64,000 nucleotides of DNA from Bacillota bacterium (GTDB lineage Bacteria > Bacillota > Clostridia > Christensenellales > Aristaeellaceae). Of this stretch, positions 8,264 to 15,839 are shown one piece after another (the stretch's first letter is position 1; each line of letters starts with the position of its first letter). The notes beneath the pieces were generated by a model. That model did no database searches. It was not told the DNA's origin and saw only the letters and a program-made list of their open reading frames with translations. Location: contig JAEZQK010000088.1 of assembly GCA_023413135.1 (NCBI GenBank), positions 19,414-83,413 on the forward strand. Reading direction: 5' to 3'. The position numbers and the translations under genes are program-made.

Positions 8264-8980
8264 ATGGGGAATATATTTGATCCTAAATACATGCTGTCCA
8301 CGGTTCCGCAAATCCTGCCCTATCTGCCGCTGACGTTGGGGCTTGCTTTTTTGTCTGCGGGGCTGGGGCTCATCCTCGGTTTTCTGGTGGCTTTGGCGCG
8401 CTATTTCCGCGTGCGGGTGCTCTCGCCCCTGTGCAAGGTATATGTATCCTTCATCCGGGGCACGCCCATGCTGGTGCAGCTTTTTCTGGTCTATTACGGC
8501 ATCCCCATTTTGCTGGAGGGCATCAATGCCAGTTGGGGTACATCCTTTAACGTTAACGGCATCCCAAGGCTGGTGTTCGCGGCGGTGGCGTTTTCCCTAA
8601 ACTGCGGGGCATACATGTCCGAAACCATCCGCAGCGCCATGCTATCGGTGGACGCGGGGCAAATGGAGGCCTGCTACAGCGTGAACATGACCACAAGGCA
8701 GGCCATGGTCCGCATCATCCTTCCCCAGGCGTTTACCGTGGCGCTGCCGCCCCTGGGCAACAGCCTGATTTCCATGGTAAAGGAAACCTCCCTGGCCTTC
8801 AGCATCTCGGTGGTGGATATGATGGCCCAGGCCAAATTGGTGGGTTCCCGGTCCTTCCGCTTTTTTGAGGTGTACGTGGTAGTCTCCTTCCTGTATTGGG
8901 GGATATGCATCCTCATCGAGCAGGCGTTGGCCCAGATTGAAAAGCGGATGCGCCGCTATGAAAGGAGGCTGGTGAAATGA
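8264..8980 (+). CDS. Amino-acid ABC transporter permease (His/Glu/Gln/Arg family)
   Basis: 238 residues with about five membrane segments. Family motifs are YVSFIRGTPMLVQLFLVYYG near the first third and the loop MEACYSVNMTTRQAMVRIILPQA (a variant of EAA...G...I.LPQA) that contacts the ATPase. It is preceded by TAAGGTGG and overlaps the following ATPase gene by four bases (ATGA), indicating coupled translation. It would form a homodimeric channel with the upstream binding protein. Confidence 0.93.
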   Translation: MGNIFDPKYMLSTVPQILPYLPLTLGLAFLSAGLGLILGFLVALARYFRVRVLSPLCKVYVSFIRGTPMLVQLFLVYYGIPILLEGINASWGTSFNVNGIPRLVFAAVAFSLNCGAYMSETIRSAMLSVDAGQMEACYSVNMTTRQAMVRIILPQAFTVALPPLGNSLISMVKETSLAFSISVVDMMAQAKLVGSRSFRFFEVYVVVSFLYWGICILIEQALAQIEKRMRRYERRLVK

Positions 8981-9720
8981 TTGAGGTGCACGGCTTAAAA
9001 AAAGCCTACGGGCAGGTGAAGGTGCTGCGCGGCATCGACCTGAACATTGAAAAGGGCGAAGTGGTCACCCTCATCGGCCCCAGCGGCGCCGGAAAGACCA
9101 CGCTTTTACGCATGCTCAACTGGCTGGAAAAGCCCGACGCCGGGGAGATCACACTGGCCGGGCAAACAATACATGCCGGCAAGGCCACGAAGAAGGATAT
9201 ATTGAACCTTCGGGCTCAAAGTGCCATGGTGTTCCAGCATTACAACCTGTTCCGCAACAAAACGGCCTTGGAAAACGTGACGGAAAGCCTGATCCAGGTG
9301 AAGAAGCTCTCCCGGAAGCAGGCGGAGGAAATTGGGCTGGGGCTCTTAAGCCGGGTGGGCCTAAGCGACAAGCGCGATGAATACCCCTCAAGGCTGTCCG
9401 GCGGGCAGCAGCAGCGGGTCGGCATCGCCAGGGCCCTGGCGGTGGAGCCCAAGGTGATGCTCTTTGACGAGCCCACCAGCGCCCTGGACCCGGAATGGGT
9501 AGGTGAGGTGCTGGCTGTGATGAACCGGATCGCCGCTGAGGGCATGACGATGGTAGTGGTTTCCCATGAAATGCGCTTTGTGCGCAGCGTGGCCAGCAGG
9601 GTATTGTTCCTGGATGAAGGTCTGATCCTGGAGGACGGCCCGCCGGCTGAGATTTTTGAGCACCCTCAAAAGGAGCGCACAAGGCAGTTTTTATCCCAGG
9701 CGAACCTTACCAAAATATAA
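8977..9720 (+). CDS. Amino-acid ABC transporter ATP-binding protein (GlnQ/TcyN type)
   Basis: 247 residues. Walker A GPSGAGKTT (about 33-41), Q-loop VFQHYNLF, signature LSGGQQQR, Walker B VMLFDEPTSALD and switch VVSHEM are all intact. It energises the polar amino-acid importer encoded directly upstream, with which it overlaps by four bases. It ends about 60 bases before the next gene, which has its own ribosome site but no obvious promoter, so read-through is possible. Confidence 0.94.
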   Translation: MIEVHGLKKAYGQVKVLRGIDLNIEKGEVVTLIGPSGAGKTTLLRMLNWLEKPDAGEITLAGQTIHAGKATKKDILNLRAQSAMVFQHYNLFRNKTALENVTESLIQVKKLSRKQAEEIGLGLLSRVGLSDKRDEYPSRLSGGQQQRVGIARALAVEPKVMLFDEPTSALDPEWVGEVLAVMNRIAAEGMTMVVVSHEMRFVRSVASRVLFLDEGLILEDGPPAEIFEHPQKERTRQFLSQANLTKI

Positions 9721-9782
9721 CTGGCATGATATTGGCATCTATATACGTTCCATCTTTAATACCGTTAAGGAGGTACACTGTT

Positions 9783-10874
9783 ATGCGGTCAAAATCATTT
9801 TGGCTTCTATTATGCCTGATCCTTCTATGTATTTTTATCCCATACTCGGCGCTGGCTTCCCTCCGCGTCACTTTCTTTGGTACGGAGGCGGGCGGAACCG
9901 CGCTTTTGCAGGCCGATGGGCAAACCATGCTGTTAGGCGCGGGGGCGGAGGCTGACACAGATGTGCTTTTAACCGATCTTGCCGATTTCGATATACAGAA
10001 GATCGACTTGTTGGCAAGTACCCAGCTTAAGGAGGATTACATCGGCGGAATAGGTGCTGTGCTGGACAAGTATGAAACCGGTACCCTGTGGCTGCCGGGG
10101 GAGCAAACGGATGATCAAGCGCTTGCGGATATACAGGCCTCCGGAGCAAAGGTTGTCACGCCCGTGCCGGGCGACCGGATGGATGTGGGAAACGCAAAGA
10201 TAACCGTTGTAAAGCCAAGCGGCCAGTCGGAGGGGGCTGCGCCTTATCTTGCGCTGCGCGTGGAATATGGGGAGCATGTCTTCCTGTTCCTGCCGGATGC
10301 TGGCGCTTTGGGTGAAGGCGTTTTGCCTGAAAGCGGGACGGAGCTTCATGCCGATGTGCTGAGCGCAGGCGGCGTTCTTCCCCAGGCGATTTTGGATAAT
10401 GTATCGCCCTTGTGGGCGGTCATAAGCGGGGAAGCTCAAGCAGATGCGCTTACAAGCCTTTCGGATTCCGGTATCCAGATATTGCAACCCTCAAAGAACG
10501 GGATCGTCACCTTTACATCCGATGGCACCGCGATTCAAGCGGAACATGAGGCCTCGGGAGTGGTGATTCAAACCAGCGTCAATATGCGAAAGGAAGCATC
10601 CACAAAGGCCGGCAGGGCGGCCACGCTTTCCAAGGGAACCGTGGTTAGCATTCTTGGCACGGTAGAAGGTTCCGAAGGCATGTGGTATCATGTGGAGGCG
10701 GGCGGCAAGGTGGGTTTTGTACGGGGCGATCTGATTGATGAGATTTCCAATGAAGAGGCGGAGAAGCTTTTGGCGGAGGCAACGCCCAAGCCCAAAAGAT
10801 CAAACAGCGGCTCAAAGAACAGCGGTGCCGGGGATGATACCCAGGAGGAGGAGGCGCCTGCGGAATGCCATTGA
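9783..10874 (+). CDS. Secreted metallo-beta-lactamase-fold pseudoenzyme with C-terminal SH3 domain
   Basis: About 363 residues from 9783, chosen because AAGGAGG lies nine bases upstream and a signal peptide (SFWLLLCLILLCIFIPYSALA) follows. The N-terminal 220 residues follow the ComEC-type MBL fold: VTFFGT..GGTALLQADGQTMLL, then DIQKIDLLASTQLKEDYIGG at the place where active enzymes have THxHxDHxGG. All metal-binding histidines are replaced there. Residues about 260-325 form a bacterial SH3 domain (VNMRKEASTKAGRAATLSKGT...GMWYHVEAGGKVGFVRGDL). The tail is Lys/Ser/Glu-rich. It may bind cell wall or DNA rather than cleave anything; this is inference. Confidence 0.75.
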   Translation: MRSKSFWLLLCLILLCIFIPYSALASLRVTFFGTEAGGTALLQADGQTMLLGAGAEADTDVLLTDLADFDIQKIDLLASTQLKEDYIGGIGAVLDKYETGTLWLPGEQTDDQALADIQASGAKVVTPVPGDRMDVGNAKITVVKPSGQSEGAAPYLALRVEYGEHVFLFLPDAGALGEGVLPESGTELHADVLSAGGVLPQAILDNVSPLWAVISGEAQADALTSLSDSGIQILQPSKNGIVTFTSDGTAIQAEHEASGVVIQTSVNMRKEASTKAGRAATLSKGTVVSILGTVEGSEGMWYHVEAGGKVGFVRGDLIDEISNEEAEKLLAEATPKPKRSNSGSKNSGAGDDTQEEEAPAECH

Positions 10875-10962
10875 TCCCAAGGGACATTCCCTGTGCGCAC
10901 CATTTTACCCCTTCCATCGCCTTTTAAAATCGGCTTCACATGCAGGATATTTTCCACAATCG

Positions 10963-10992
10963 CGGCCGCATCTGAGATGCGGCCGATCTTTT
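10963..10992 (+). terminator. Rho-independent terminator
   Basis: A perfect 10-bp stem CGGCCGCATC/GATGCGGCCG with a TGA loop (10963-10985), followed by ATCTTTTTT. It ends the transcript containing the MBL/SH3 gene. Confidence 0.9.
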
Positions 10993-10999
10993 TTGACTT

Positions 11000-11421
11000 A
11001 AGGAAAGGTTTGCGGATGTGCCGGTACAGGCCGTTCAGGATCATCAAGTGTTCAGTTCTACCCTTTTTAGTATTTTTAGTGTTTTTAGTGTTTTTAGTGG
11101 AGGTGCATATGTTTGATGTGATATTATATAATCTATATAGAAAGGATTAGAATAATAATTATATTATATAATTAATATAATACCGTTTTTGGTGCTATGC
11201 TTGGGTTTTGAAACAGTGTGTGTATGATTTTCTGCCTTCTGCATATAAATATATGCCGGTACACTATAAACACTAAAAACACCAAAAACAAGAATCTTCC
11301 AATGCAGCCTTTCACGGTTTCCATTGCTGCCGATAACCTCGCGCCTGTGTAGGGAGGGCCTTCATTGTTCCACCTGCGCTTGACTCACATGTGTTCTTAT
11401 CCTGTATAAGTGATAATATGT
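11000..11421. other. AT-rich gene-free spacer with inverted TTTTTAGTG repeat blocks
   Basis: No gene is seen between the terminator and 11421. Four near-copies of TTTTTAGTG/TTTTTAGTA run head to tail at 11064-11099. Reverse-complement copies (CACTAAAAACACC and flanks) lie at about 11262-11290. Between them is a stretch of almost pure A/T (about 11130-11190). The arrangement could form a long stem or bind a protein at both ends; function unknown. Confidence 0.5.
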
Positions 11422-12300
11422 TCACAACTTTTTTATATAGCATGATTCCCAACGGTCATATAGATAAACAATCAGGTATGGCATCATATACCGAATGATG
11501 GTAAAGTAACTATTCCAATGTTTATATTGCAACAATCCTGACCAATGCATCCATGAGGCAAAAATGCTTGAACTTACTCCCAGCCCCAAAAACAGGATGA
11601 TTCTATATTTTTTCGGAATCTTTTTTATAAGAACAGCAGCAGTTGCTCCCATTATTGTAGCCAGAATCATTGCTATAAACCGATCGTTTGCGGTTTCATT
11701 CGTGAAAATATAAGGTTTGTATTGATATAAGCGCATGGCTCCTCCCAATATTGCTCCTGGCCACTCAGAAATAACGTAAATGGCGCAAAGAAGTCGAAAC
11801 CTATATGAAACCGGTGGCGTATAGTCGATAAATCGCGCTGAGAAACAGGCCAATACTCTAAGTGTTAAGAAGGCAAGGACAGCAGTTGTCCAATAAAACC
11901 AGTAATGATATACCATGAAACCAAGTTTTACATAGACGAATTCTATGATTCCCAGCATGAATGCAAAAATGAAACTTAAAATCCATGGATGATGATGCCG
12001 TGCTGTATAATAACAAAAAACTATTGCAATAAGAGGAAATATTAACCCATCTGAAAAAATAATTCCCAGATAGTGCCCGACGTCCAGATTACTTAATAAA
12101 TGAACCTCAAGATCGTAGAAATGAAACCAGTATCCACAGGGGACATCACCAAAATCAACAACAAAAACAGTGACAAAATAAATGCTGAGTATAGTATGCC
12201 ACGTCATGCATCCTTTCCTGATTACGTAAATGGCCCAAATCAAGAAGATAACCAGTGTGACAAGGTAAAGCAAATTCCTGCCTCTTTTCAATGATTGCAA
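11422..12300 (-). CDS. Multi-pass membrane protein of unknown function (CBO0543-like)
   Basis: About 290 residues with eight or so hydrophobic segments rich in aromatic residues (FHFYDLEVHLL, MVYHYWFYWTTAVLAFLTL, SEWPGAILGGAMRLYQY, MMPYLIVYLYDRW). The pattern of polar-aromatic loops resembles CBO0543-family proteins of spore-formers. The open frame runs to 12405, but its first 35 residues read backwards through the possible tail of a group II intron reading frame, so the true start is probably near the Leu codons at 12291-12300. No good ribosome site is seen there; the 5' end may have been damaged by the insertion. It is more AT-rich than its neighbours. Confidence 0.55.
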   Translation of the reverse strand: MQSLKRGRNLLYLVTLVIFLIWAIYVIRKGCMTWHTILSIYFVTVFVVDFGDVPCGYWFHFYDLEVHLLSNLDVGHYLGIIFSDGLIFPLIAIVFCYYTARHHHPWILSFIFAFMLGIIEFVYVKLGFMVYHYWFYWTTAVLAFLTLRVLACFSARFIDYTPPVSYRFRLLCAIYVISEWPGAILGGAMRLYQYKPYIFTNETANDRFIAMILATIMGATAAVLIKKIPKKYRIILFLGLGVSSSIFASWMHWSGLLQYKHWNSYFTIIRYMMPYLIVYLYDRWESCYIKKL

Positions 12301-12411
12301 TGATGCCCTGACCCAGCCACATTCTGCACGTGTCATTAACGAACGAATACCTCGTAGCCCTCGGATATGACGACAAATCCAAACGCTCCGAGGCACTGCA
12401 CACAACCTATT

Positions 12412-12488
12412 GAACCGCCGTGTACTAAGCGGTACGCACGGTGGTGTGAGAGGCCGGCTGGCCGTTAGGCGGCCAGCCTCCTACTCGG
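12412..12488 (+). mobile_element. 3' tail of a group II intron (domains V and VI), orphan fragment
   Basis: CCGCCGTG pairs with CACGGTGG around an inner TAC/GTA helix and a two-base CG bulge, the layout of intron domain V. It is followed by GGTGTGAGAGG and a second hairpin (GGCTGGCC...GGCCAGCC) ending in CTCCTACTCG, typical of domain VI and the 3' splice end. Just upstream a plus-strand frame ends ...KSKRSEALHTTY, possibly the last codons of the intron-encoded reverse transcriptase. The 5' intron and most of the RT are absent. Confidence 0.65.
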
Positions 12489-12495
12489 TTATTCT

Positions 12496-12879
12496 TCACG
12501 CATAAGCCGGGTGAGCACCCGTACCGGCCGGCTTGCCTTGCGCCATCATCCTGCATTCATTGGCGCATGCCTTGCATTCGTTTGCGCATTTTACACAATG
12601 ATCATCCTTGAACATCTGGCAGTCCTGCGCGCACTTGTCGCAGATTGTTGCGCACAGTGTGCAAAGCTCCTTCGCGTGTTGCGCGTCCATCGCCATGAAC
12701 CCGCTTGCTTCCGTGCAGATACAGGCACATTCCATTAGCATGCTGATGCATTGCTTTCTTGCCTTTACATCCGGCTCGTTCAGGCACATTCCGACGCATT
12801 CGTGGCATGCTTGCGCGCAGCGGGTGCAGGCGTCGATACATTTTTGGTATTTGTCAGTCGTATGAGTTACGATCCCCAT
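12496..12879 (-). CDS. Four-helix-bundle copper-storage-like protein (DUF326), Cys-rich
   Basis: 127 residues with 20 cysteines, arranged as CIDACTRCAQACHECVGMC, CISMLMECACIC, CTLCATICDKCAQDC and CVKCANECKACANEC. Cysteines point inward at helical spacing, as in Csp3-type copper-storage proteins that bind many Cu(I) ions inside a four-helix bundle. There is no signal peptide, so it is cytosolic. The start has AAAAGGAGG at ideal spacing. It is the last gene on the minus-strand side of the copper island and lies beyond the terminator of the Met-rich membrane operon, so it needs its own promoter. Confidence 0.85.
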   Translation of the reverse strand: MGIVTHTTDKYQKCIDACTRCAQACHECVGMCLNEPDVKARKQCISMLMECACICTEASGFMAMDAQHAKELCTLCATICDKCAQDCQMFKDDHCVKCANECKACANECRMMAQGKPAGTGAHPAYA

Positions 12880-12961
12880 GATAACAACCTCCTTTTTGAG
12901 TCCCTTTTATTTTTTCAGGATTGCTTTCCGTTCATTCGTTCATGCCTATAAATTAGGAAAA

Positions 12962-13002
12962 AATAAGCCGTGCTTAAGACAAAGTCTCAAACACGGCTTA
13001 TT
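12962..13002 (-). terminator. Terminator of the Met-rich membrane operon
   Basis: The 11-bp stem AATAAGCCGTG/CACGGCTTATT can be lengthened inside by AGAC/GTCT pairing. In the minus-strand RNA it is followed directly by TTTTTTCC. On the plus strand it is followed by CGATCTTTT. Confidence 0.85.
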
Positions 13003-13051
13003 CGATCTTTTATTGATCGCAGGGAACCTATTTGCAGGAACTTCAGTACCT

Positions 13052-13942
13052 TTACATCATAGGCATACCCATGCTGCTGTTTTGCTGCTGCATGTTGTTC
13101 ATCATGCTCATCATGTCGTCCATCATGCCCATCATGTTATCCATCATGCCGCCCATGTTGTTCATGCCATTCATGTTGTTCATGCCGCCCATGTTGTTCA
13201 TGCCATTCATGTTGCCGGAACCATACATATTGTTCATGCCGTTCATATTGTTCGAACCGTTCATCATGCCCATCATGGTATCCATTTTGGCCATCATGTC
13301 ATTCATCATGCTCTGCATGTTGTTAGAACCGCCCATGTTGTTCATGCCGTTATTCATGCCGTTCATGTTGTTTGAGCTGTTCATCATGCTCATCATGGAA
13401 TCCATTTTGGTCATCATGTCATCCATCATGCTGCCCATGCCATTCATGCCGTATTGCTGCTGCATTTGGGCCATCTGCTGCTGCATCTGGTTGAGCTGCT
13501 GCTGATAGGTATTATTCCCGTACATCGCGCCCTGCATTTGCACATTCCCCATGGGGGTATACACGTTCATGCCGCCTTGCGCCTGTACGGCCTGATGATT
13601 GTTGTTATTGCCGCCGGCTGCATGTGTTGCATTGTTGTTCCTGGCATACATGAATCCCATGAAGACTACGCTTACCAGCAGGCCGGCCAGAGAAAACGCC
13701 GCTAGATTCAGCCATCCGTTTCTTTTCATGAAAAGACCTCCATTCTGTTTTATAGGCGTCTCCACCATCCCGGTGGATGATTTTGATACAATTTCGGTTT
13801 TCTTTTTGCCGGGTTCATCTTTGGGGGCTTTTCGCTCCATGAGGAAAGAAATAAACCGCCAAATTGCGAACCCTGTTCCCAAGACCAGAAGGATCAACAA
13901 TACCAGCATATAGATCTGGCTGATAGATCCCAAAGCATTCAC
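13052..13942 (-). CDS. Methionine/asparagine-rich membrane protein, putative Cu(I)-binding
   Basis: 296 residues in the full frame. Membrane segments lie at about 12-35 and 76-99. The rest is extracellular and highly biased: about 50 methionines in the last ~130 residues, in motifs such as MMDDMMTKMDSMMSMMN and NNMNGMNNMGG repeated with variation, plus a Gln-rich bridge (QQQLNQMQQQMAQMQQQ). Clustered Met in a secreted domain is a hallmark of Cu(I) capture, and the neighbours are CsoR-controlled copper genes. A strong internal site (GGAGG, seven bases before ATG at 13729, residue 72) could make a shorter 225-residue product with the second membrane segment as anchor. I know of no named family. 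Confidence 0.75.
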   Translation of the reverse strand: MNALGSISQIYMLVLLILLVLGTGFAIWRFISFLMERKAPKDEPGKKKTEIVSKSSTGMVETPIKQNGGLFMKRNGWLNLAAFSLAGLLVSVVFMGFMYARNNNATHAAGGNNNNHQAVQAQGGMNVYTPMGNVQMQGAMYGNNTYQQQLNQMQQQMAQMQQQYGMNGMGSMMDDMMTKMDSMMSMMNSSNNMNGMNNGMNNMGGSNNMQSMMNDMMAKMDTMMGMMNGSNNMNGMNNMYGSGNMNGMNNMGGMNNMNGMNNMGGMMDNMMGMMDDMMSMMNNMQQQNSSMGMPMM

Positions 13943-13964
13943 GATAGACCATCCCTTCTACTTG

Positions 13965-14315
13965 CTACTTGAACCAAACAATTGCCAACACGATGGCGCC
14001 TCCCAGGATAAGCGGCAACAGCAGGAAGACGATTGCGGTTGTCCAGAAATTGACTGCACGCATCATGGCCGGTGCATCTTCATGATGGTTTTCAGCTTCT
14101 CCCGTCTGATGCTCTGAAGGAATGCTGTTTACGAAAAAATCATATATAGTAAGATTATTCGTATGCATTTCCGTCATCATTTTTCCCATGCTGTCCGTCA
14201 TCATCTGTGCCTTTGGCGCTTGCGGACCGCTCCACAGAAACATCAGCGTAATCAGCGTAAGGCCCATAAACCCGAGAGACAATCGCCAGAAATTCAGCTT
14301 TTTCTTGTCGAACAT
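13965..14315 (-). CDS. Two-helix membrane protein with Met-rich extracellular loop
   Basis: 116 residues: helix one SLGFMGLTLITLMFLWSG, a loop with MMTDSMGKMMTEMH and HHEDAPAMM, and helix two AIVFLLLPLILGGAIVLAIVWF. Met and His clusters outside the membrane suggest copper binding. The start overlaps the end of the upstream gene by 22 bases, so the two are probably translated as a unit. It resembles its upstream neighbour in size and layout and may be a distant paralogue. No named family is recognised. Confidence 0.7.
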   Translation of the reverse strand: MFDKKKLNFWRLSLGFMGLTLITLMFLWSGPQAPKAQMMTDSMGKMMTEMHTNNLTIYDFFVNSIPSEHQTGEAENHHEDAPAMMRAVNFWTTAIVFLLLPLILGGAIVLAIVWFK

Positions 14316-14617
14316 TTTTTGTCCCCCTGCTGCCTAAGCCTTATCGCAATGCCAACAAGAACGCCGGTTAACACCATCGGAGCGGTAAGGAAGACGGAGA
14401 TGGTGATGACCCTTTGAAGTGATGCATCATGCTTTATACCCATGGCCAGCCCCATCAGGGATGTATCCATGGCGCTCATCATGCTTTCCATAAACAGCAT
14501 GACTTCGCTTTGCGTGGGTCCGGGCCTGAAGATGGAGATCAGGACACCTGATGCAAGGAAGAAAAAGAACGTGGTCATCGTCCAAATGAAGCCTTTAAAC
14601 CAGGGTTTTTGCATCAT
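14294..14617 (-). CDS. Two-helix membrane protein with Met-containing loop
   Basis: 107 residues from ATG 14617, the first of two adjacent ATG codons, behind GAGGTGAAGGG. A longer frame to 14746 overlaps the upstream cytochrome gene and lacks a better site. Helices are FIWTMTTFFFFLASGVLISIF and VITISVFLTAPMVLTGVLVGIAI. The loop reads EVMLFMESMMSAMDTSLMGLAMGIKH, again Met-rich. It starts about six bases after the stop of the cytochrome gene and overlaps the next gene, so it belongs to the same operon. Function is inferred only from context. Confidence 0.7.
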   Translation of the reverse strand: MMQKPWFKGFIWTMTTFFFFLASGVLISIFRPGPTQSEVMLFMESMMSAMDTSLMGLAMGIKHDASLQRVITISVFLTAPMVLTGVLVGIAIRLRQQGDKKCSTRKS

Positions 14618-14622
14618 TCCCT

Positions 14623-15105
14623 TCACCTCGCTCCCTGCTCCGCCTGCTTTGCCTTCCCCTTGTTTACAATGAGCGCGTGGCTCTTTTTGTAAATGTGCCA
14701 GATTACGCTGGCCAAGGTAAGATACGAGATGTATTCGTGAATCCAAAGAGCAATGGTAGCCACCTTGATATCAAGCTCCGAGCACACCCAGATGATGGCG
14801 CCGGTGATGATAAGGATGAGCGTTGTAATAAAGGTGAAAAGCTGATATCCGCTGCGTCCAATAATGAACCAGGGGAGCTTTTGCGTTTTCTTCTTTACAG
14901 CCCTTCCTATCTCGTATACGATGGAGATGAATGTCAGCATTACGAATATTGCCGCCATCACTCTGTGTACGTTGATTGCCAGAGCATAGTTATAGCTTAA
15001 CAGCCAGCCATATTTGGCGCCTACCATGGAAAAACCGCTTAGCGCCAGAAGCGACCAAACTATTGCCCAAAGCCAGTGCATAATAAAATCGAATCGCTTG
15101 TGCAT
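14623..15105 (-). CDS. Cytochrome b561-like membrane protein with four heme-ligand histidines
   Basis: 160 residues with four membrane helices. Histidines at 10 (FIMHWLWAIVW), 47 (NVHRVMAAIF), 123 (IHEYISYLTL) and 137 (SVIWHIYKK) sit in helices at positions expected to hold two b hemes, as in cytochrome b561/formate-dehydrogenase gamma families. A cysteine lies in WVCSELD. A heme b protein inside a copper operon suggests electron transfer across the membrane, perhaps setting the Cu(I)/Cu(II) state; that link is inference. The tail is basic. Confidence 0.75.
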   Translation of the reverse strand: MHKRFDFIMHWLWAIVWSLLALSGFSMVGAKYGWLLSYNYALAINVHRVMAAIFVMLTFISIVYEIGRAVKKKTQKLPWFIIGRSGYQLFTFITTLILIITGAIIWVCSELDIKVATIALWIHEYISYLTLASVIWHIYKKSHALIVNKGKAKQAEQGAR

Positions 15106-15135
15106 TATCCTAACCTCGCTTTTCGTGATTTTTTA

Positions 15136-15198
15136 TGAATGACAGGTTGGGCAGCTTGCACCTTGGCGCTAAGCGGCGTGCTAGGTTACTGTCATTCA
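15136..15198. repeat. Inverted repeat overlapping a gene end
   Basis: TGAATGACAG (15136-15145) and CTGTCATTCA (15189-15198) are exact reverse complements about 43 bases apart. The right arm covers the stop codon of the zinc-ribbon gene. No T-run follows on either strand, so it looks like a processing or stabilising hairpin inside the copper membrane operon. Confidence 0.5.
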
Positions 15199-15626
15199 GC
15201 TTGCTTTACTTTTGTTCCGCAAGCAGGGCAAAACGCTGCATCGCCCGGGATTTTCGCGTTGCAATGAGCGCATGTGGCGTTTGTGACTGTGCCACTTACA
15301 GGAACAGGCGTGTTGTTATTGCCGCGCTTTGCAATCAGCTGATACAGATATACGCCCAGGCCAACCACCAATCCCAGAACAGACAGGCCCATCAGAAGAT
15401 GGAACAGGGTGGAGAGTATGTTTCCGAAATAAATCCCGCCCTGTCCGCCGGCATACCCTTCCATCATGCCGTAATTTCCGCCGAAGCCGTCCATATGGCC
15501 GTATCCGTACATGCCATATCCAGCCGGCCTGCCGAACAGGAAGAATACGAGTCCGACGCAAAGTGTAACGAGAACGATTATTCCGATCGTTCTAATGACA
15601 GGATCATTCTTGAATGAATTAGGCAT
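15192..15626 (-). CDS. Membrane protein with Gly/Tyr/Met-rich loop and C-terminal zinc ribbon
   Basis: 144 residues. Helix one is IGIIVLVTLCVGLVFFLFG. A loop rich in Gly, Tyr and Met follows (GYGMYGYGHMDGFGGNYGMM). Helix two is LSTLFHLLMGLSVLGLVVGLGVYLY. The tail is a zinc ribbon, CAHCNAKIPGDAAFCPACG (two CxxC knuckles). The ribbon is presumably cytosolic and the Met/His loop external. Similar short ribbon-tailed membrane proteins occur widely without assigned function. It sits in the run of copper-island membrane genes. Confidence 0.7.
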   Translation of the reverse strand: MPNSFKNDPVIRTIGIIVLVTLCVGLVFFLFGRPAGYGMYGYGHMDGFGGNYGMMEGYAGGQGGIYFGNILSTLFHLLMGLSVLGLVVGLGVYLYQLIAKRGNNNTPVPVSGTVTNATCAHCNAKIPGDAAFCPACGTKVKQAE

Positions 15627-15695
15627 ATAACCTTTCCTCCGATCCGTTATTCATGTAAACCATTTGGAATAGAAAACCCGATTGCTTAACTTGTC

Positions 15696-15797
15696 CTAAC
15701 CAGGCATCCATTTGAGGAGTAAAGAGAAACCGATTGTCCCCAGGAATAAGATCGCCACAGCTTTTAAGAGAGGATTTTTCTTTATCGCGCCCCACAT
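15696..15797 (-). CDS. 33-residue single-pass membrane peptide
   Basis: A small frame starting MWGAIKKNPLLKAVAILFLG, with one hydrophobic helix and a lysine near the end, stop TAG at 15696-15698. The ribosome site GGAAGGAGGTGA is among the strongest in the window, which argues that it is real. It lies between the 356-residue and zinc-ribbon genes of the copper membrane operon. Small membrane peptides often regulate or stabilise transporters; its role is unknown. Confidence 0.7.
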   Translation of the reverse strand: MWGAIKKNPLLKAVAILFLGTIGFSLLLKWMPG

Positions 15798-15839
15798 GTA
15801 AATCACCTCCTTCCCGGGTTAAAAGTCCTGTCCAAATCT

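Noticed and set aside
12878..13505. His/Met-rich plus-strand frames (HAHHVVHHAHH and similar) opposite the Met-rich gene
   Set aside because: They arise from reading the Met/Asn codon repeats backwards; no ribosome site, and the minus-strand gene has membrane helices, operon context and a terminator.
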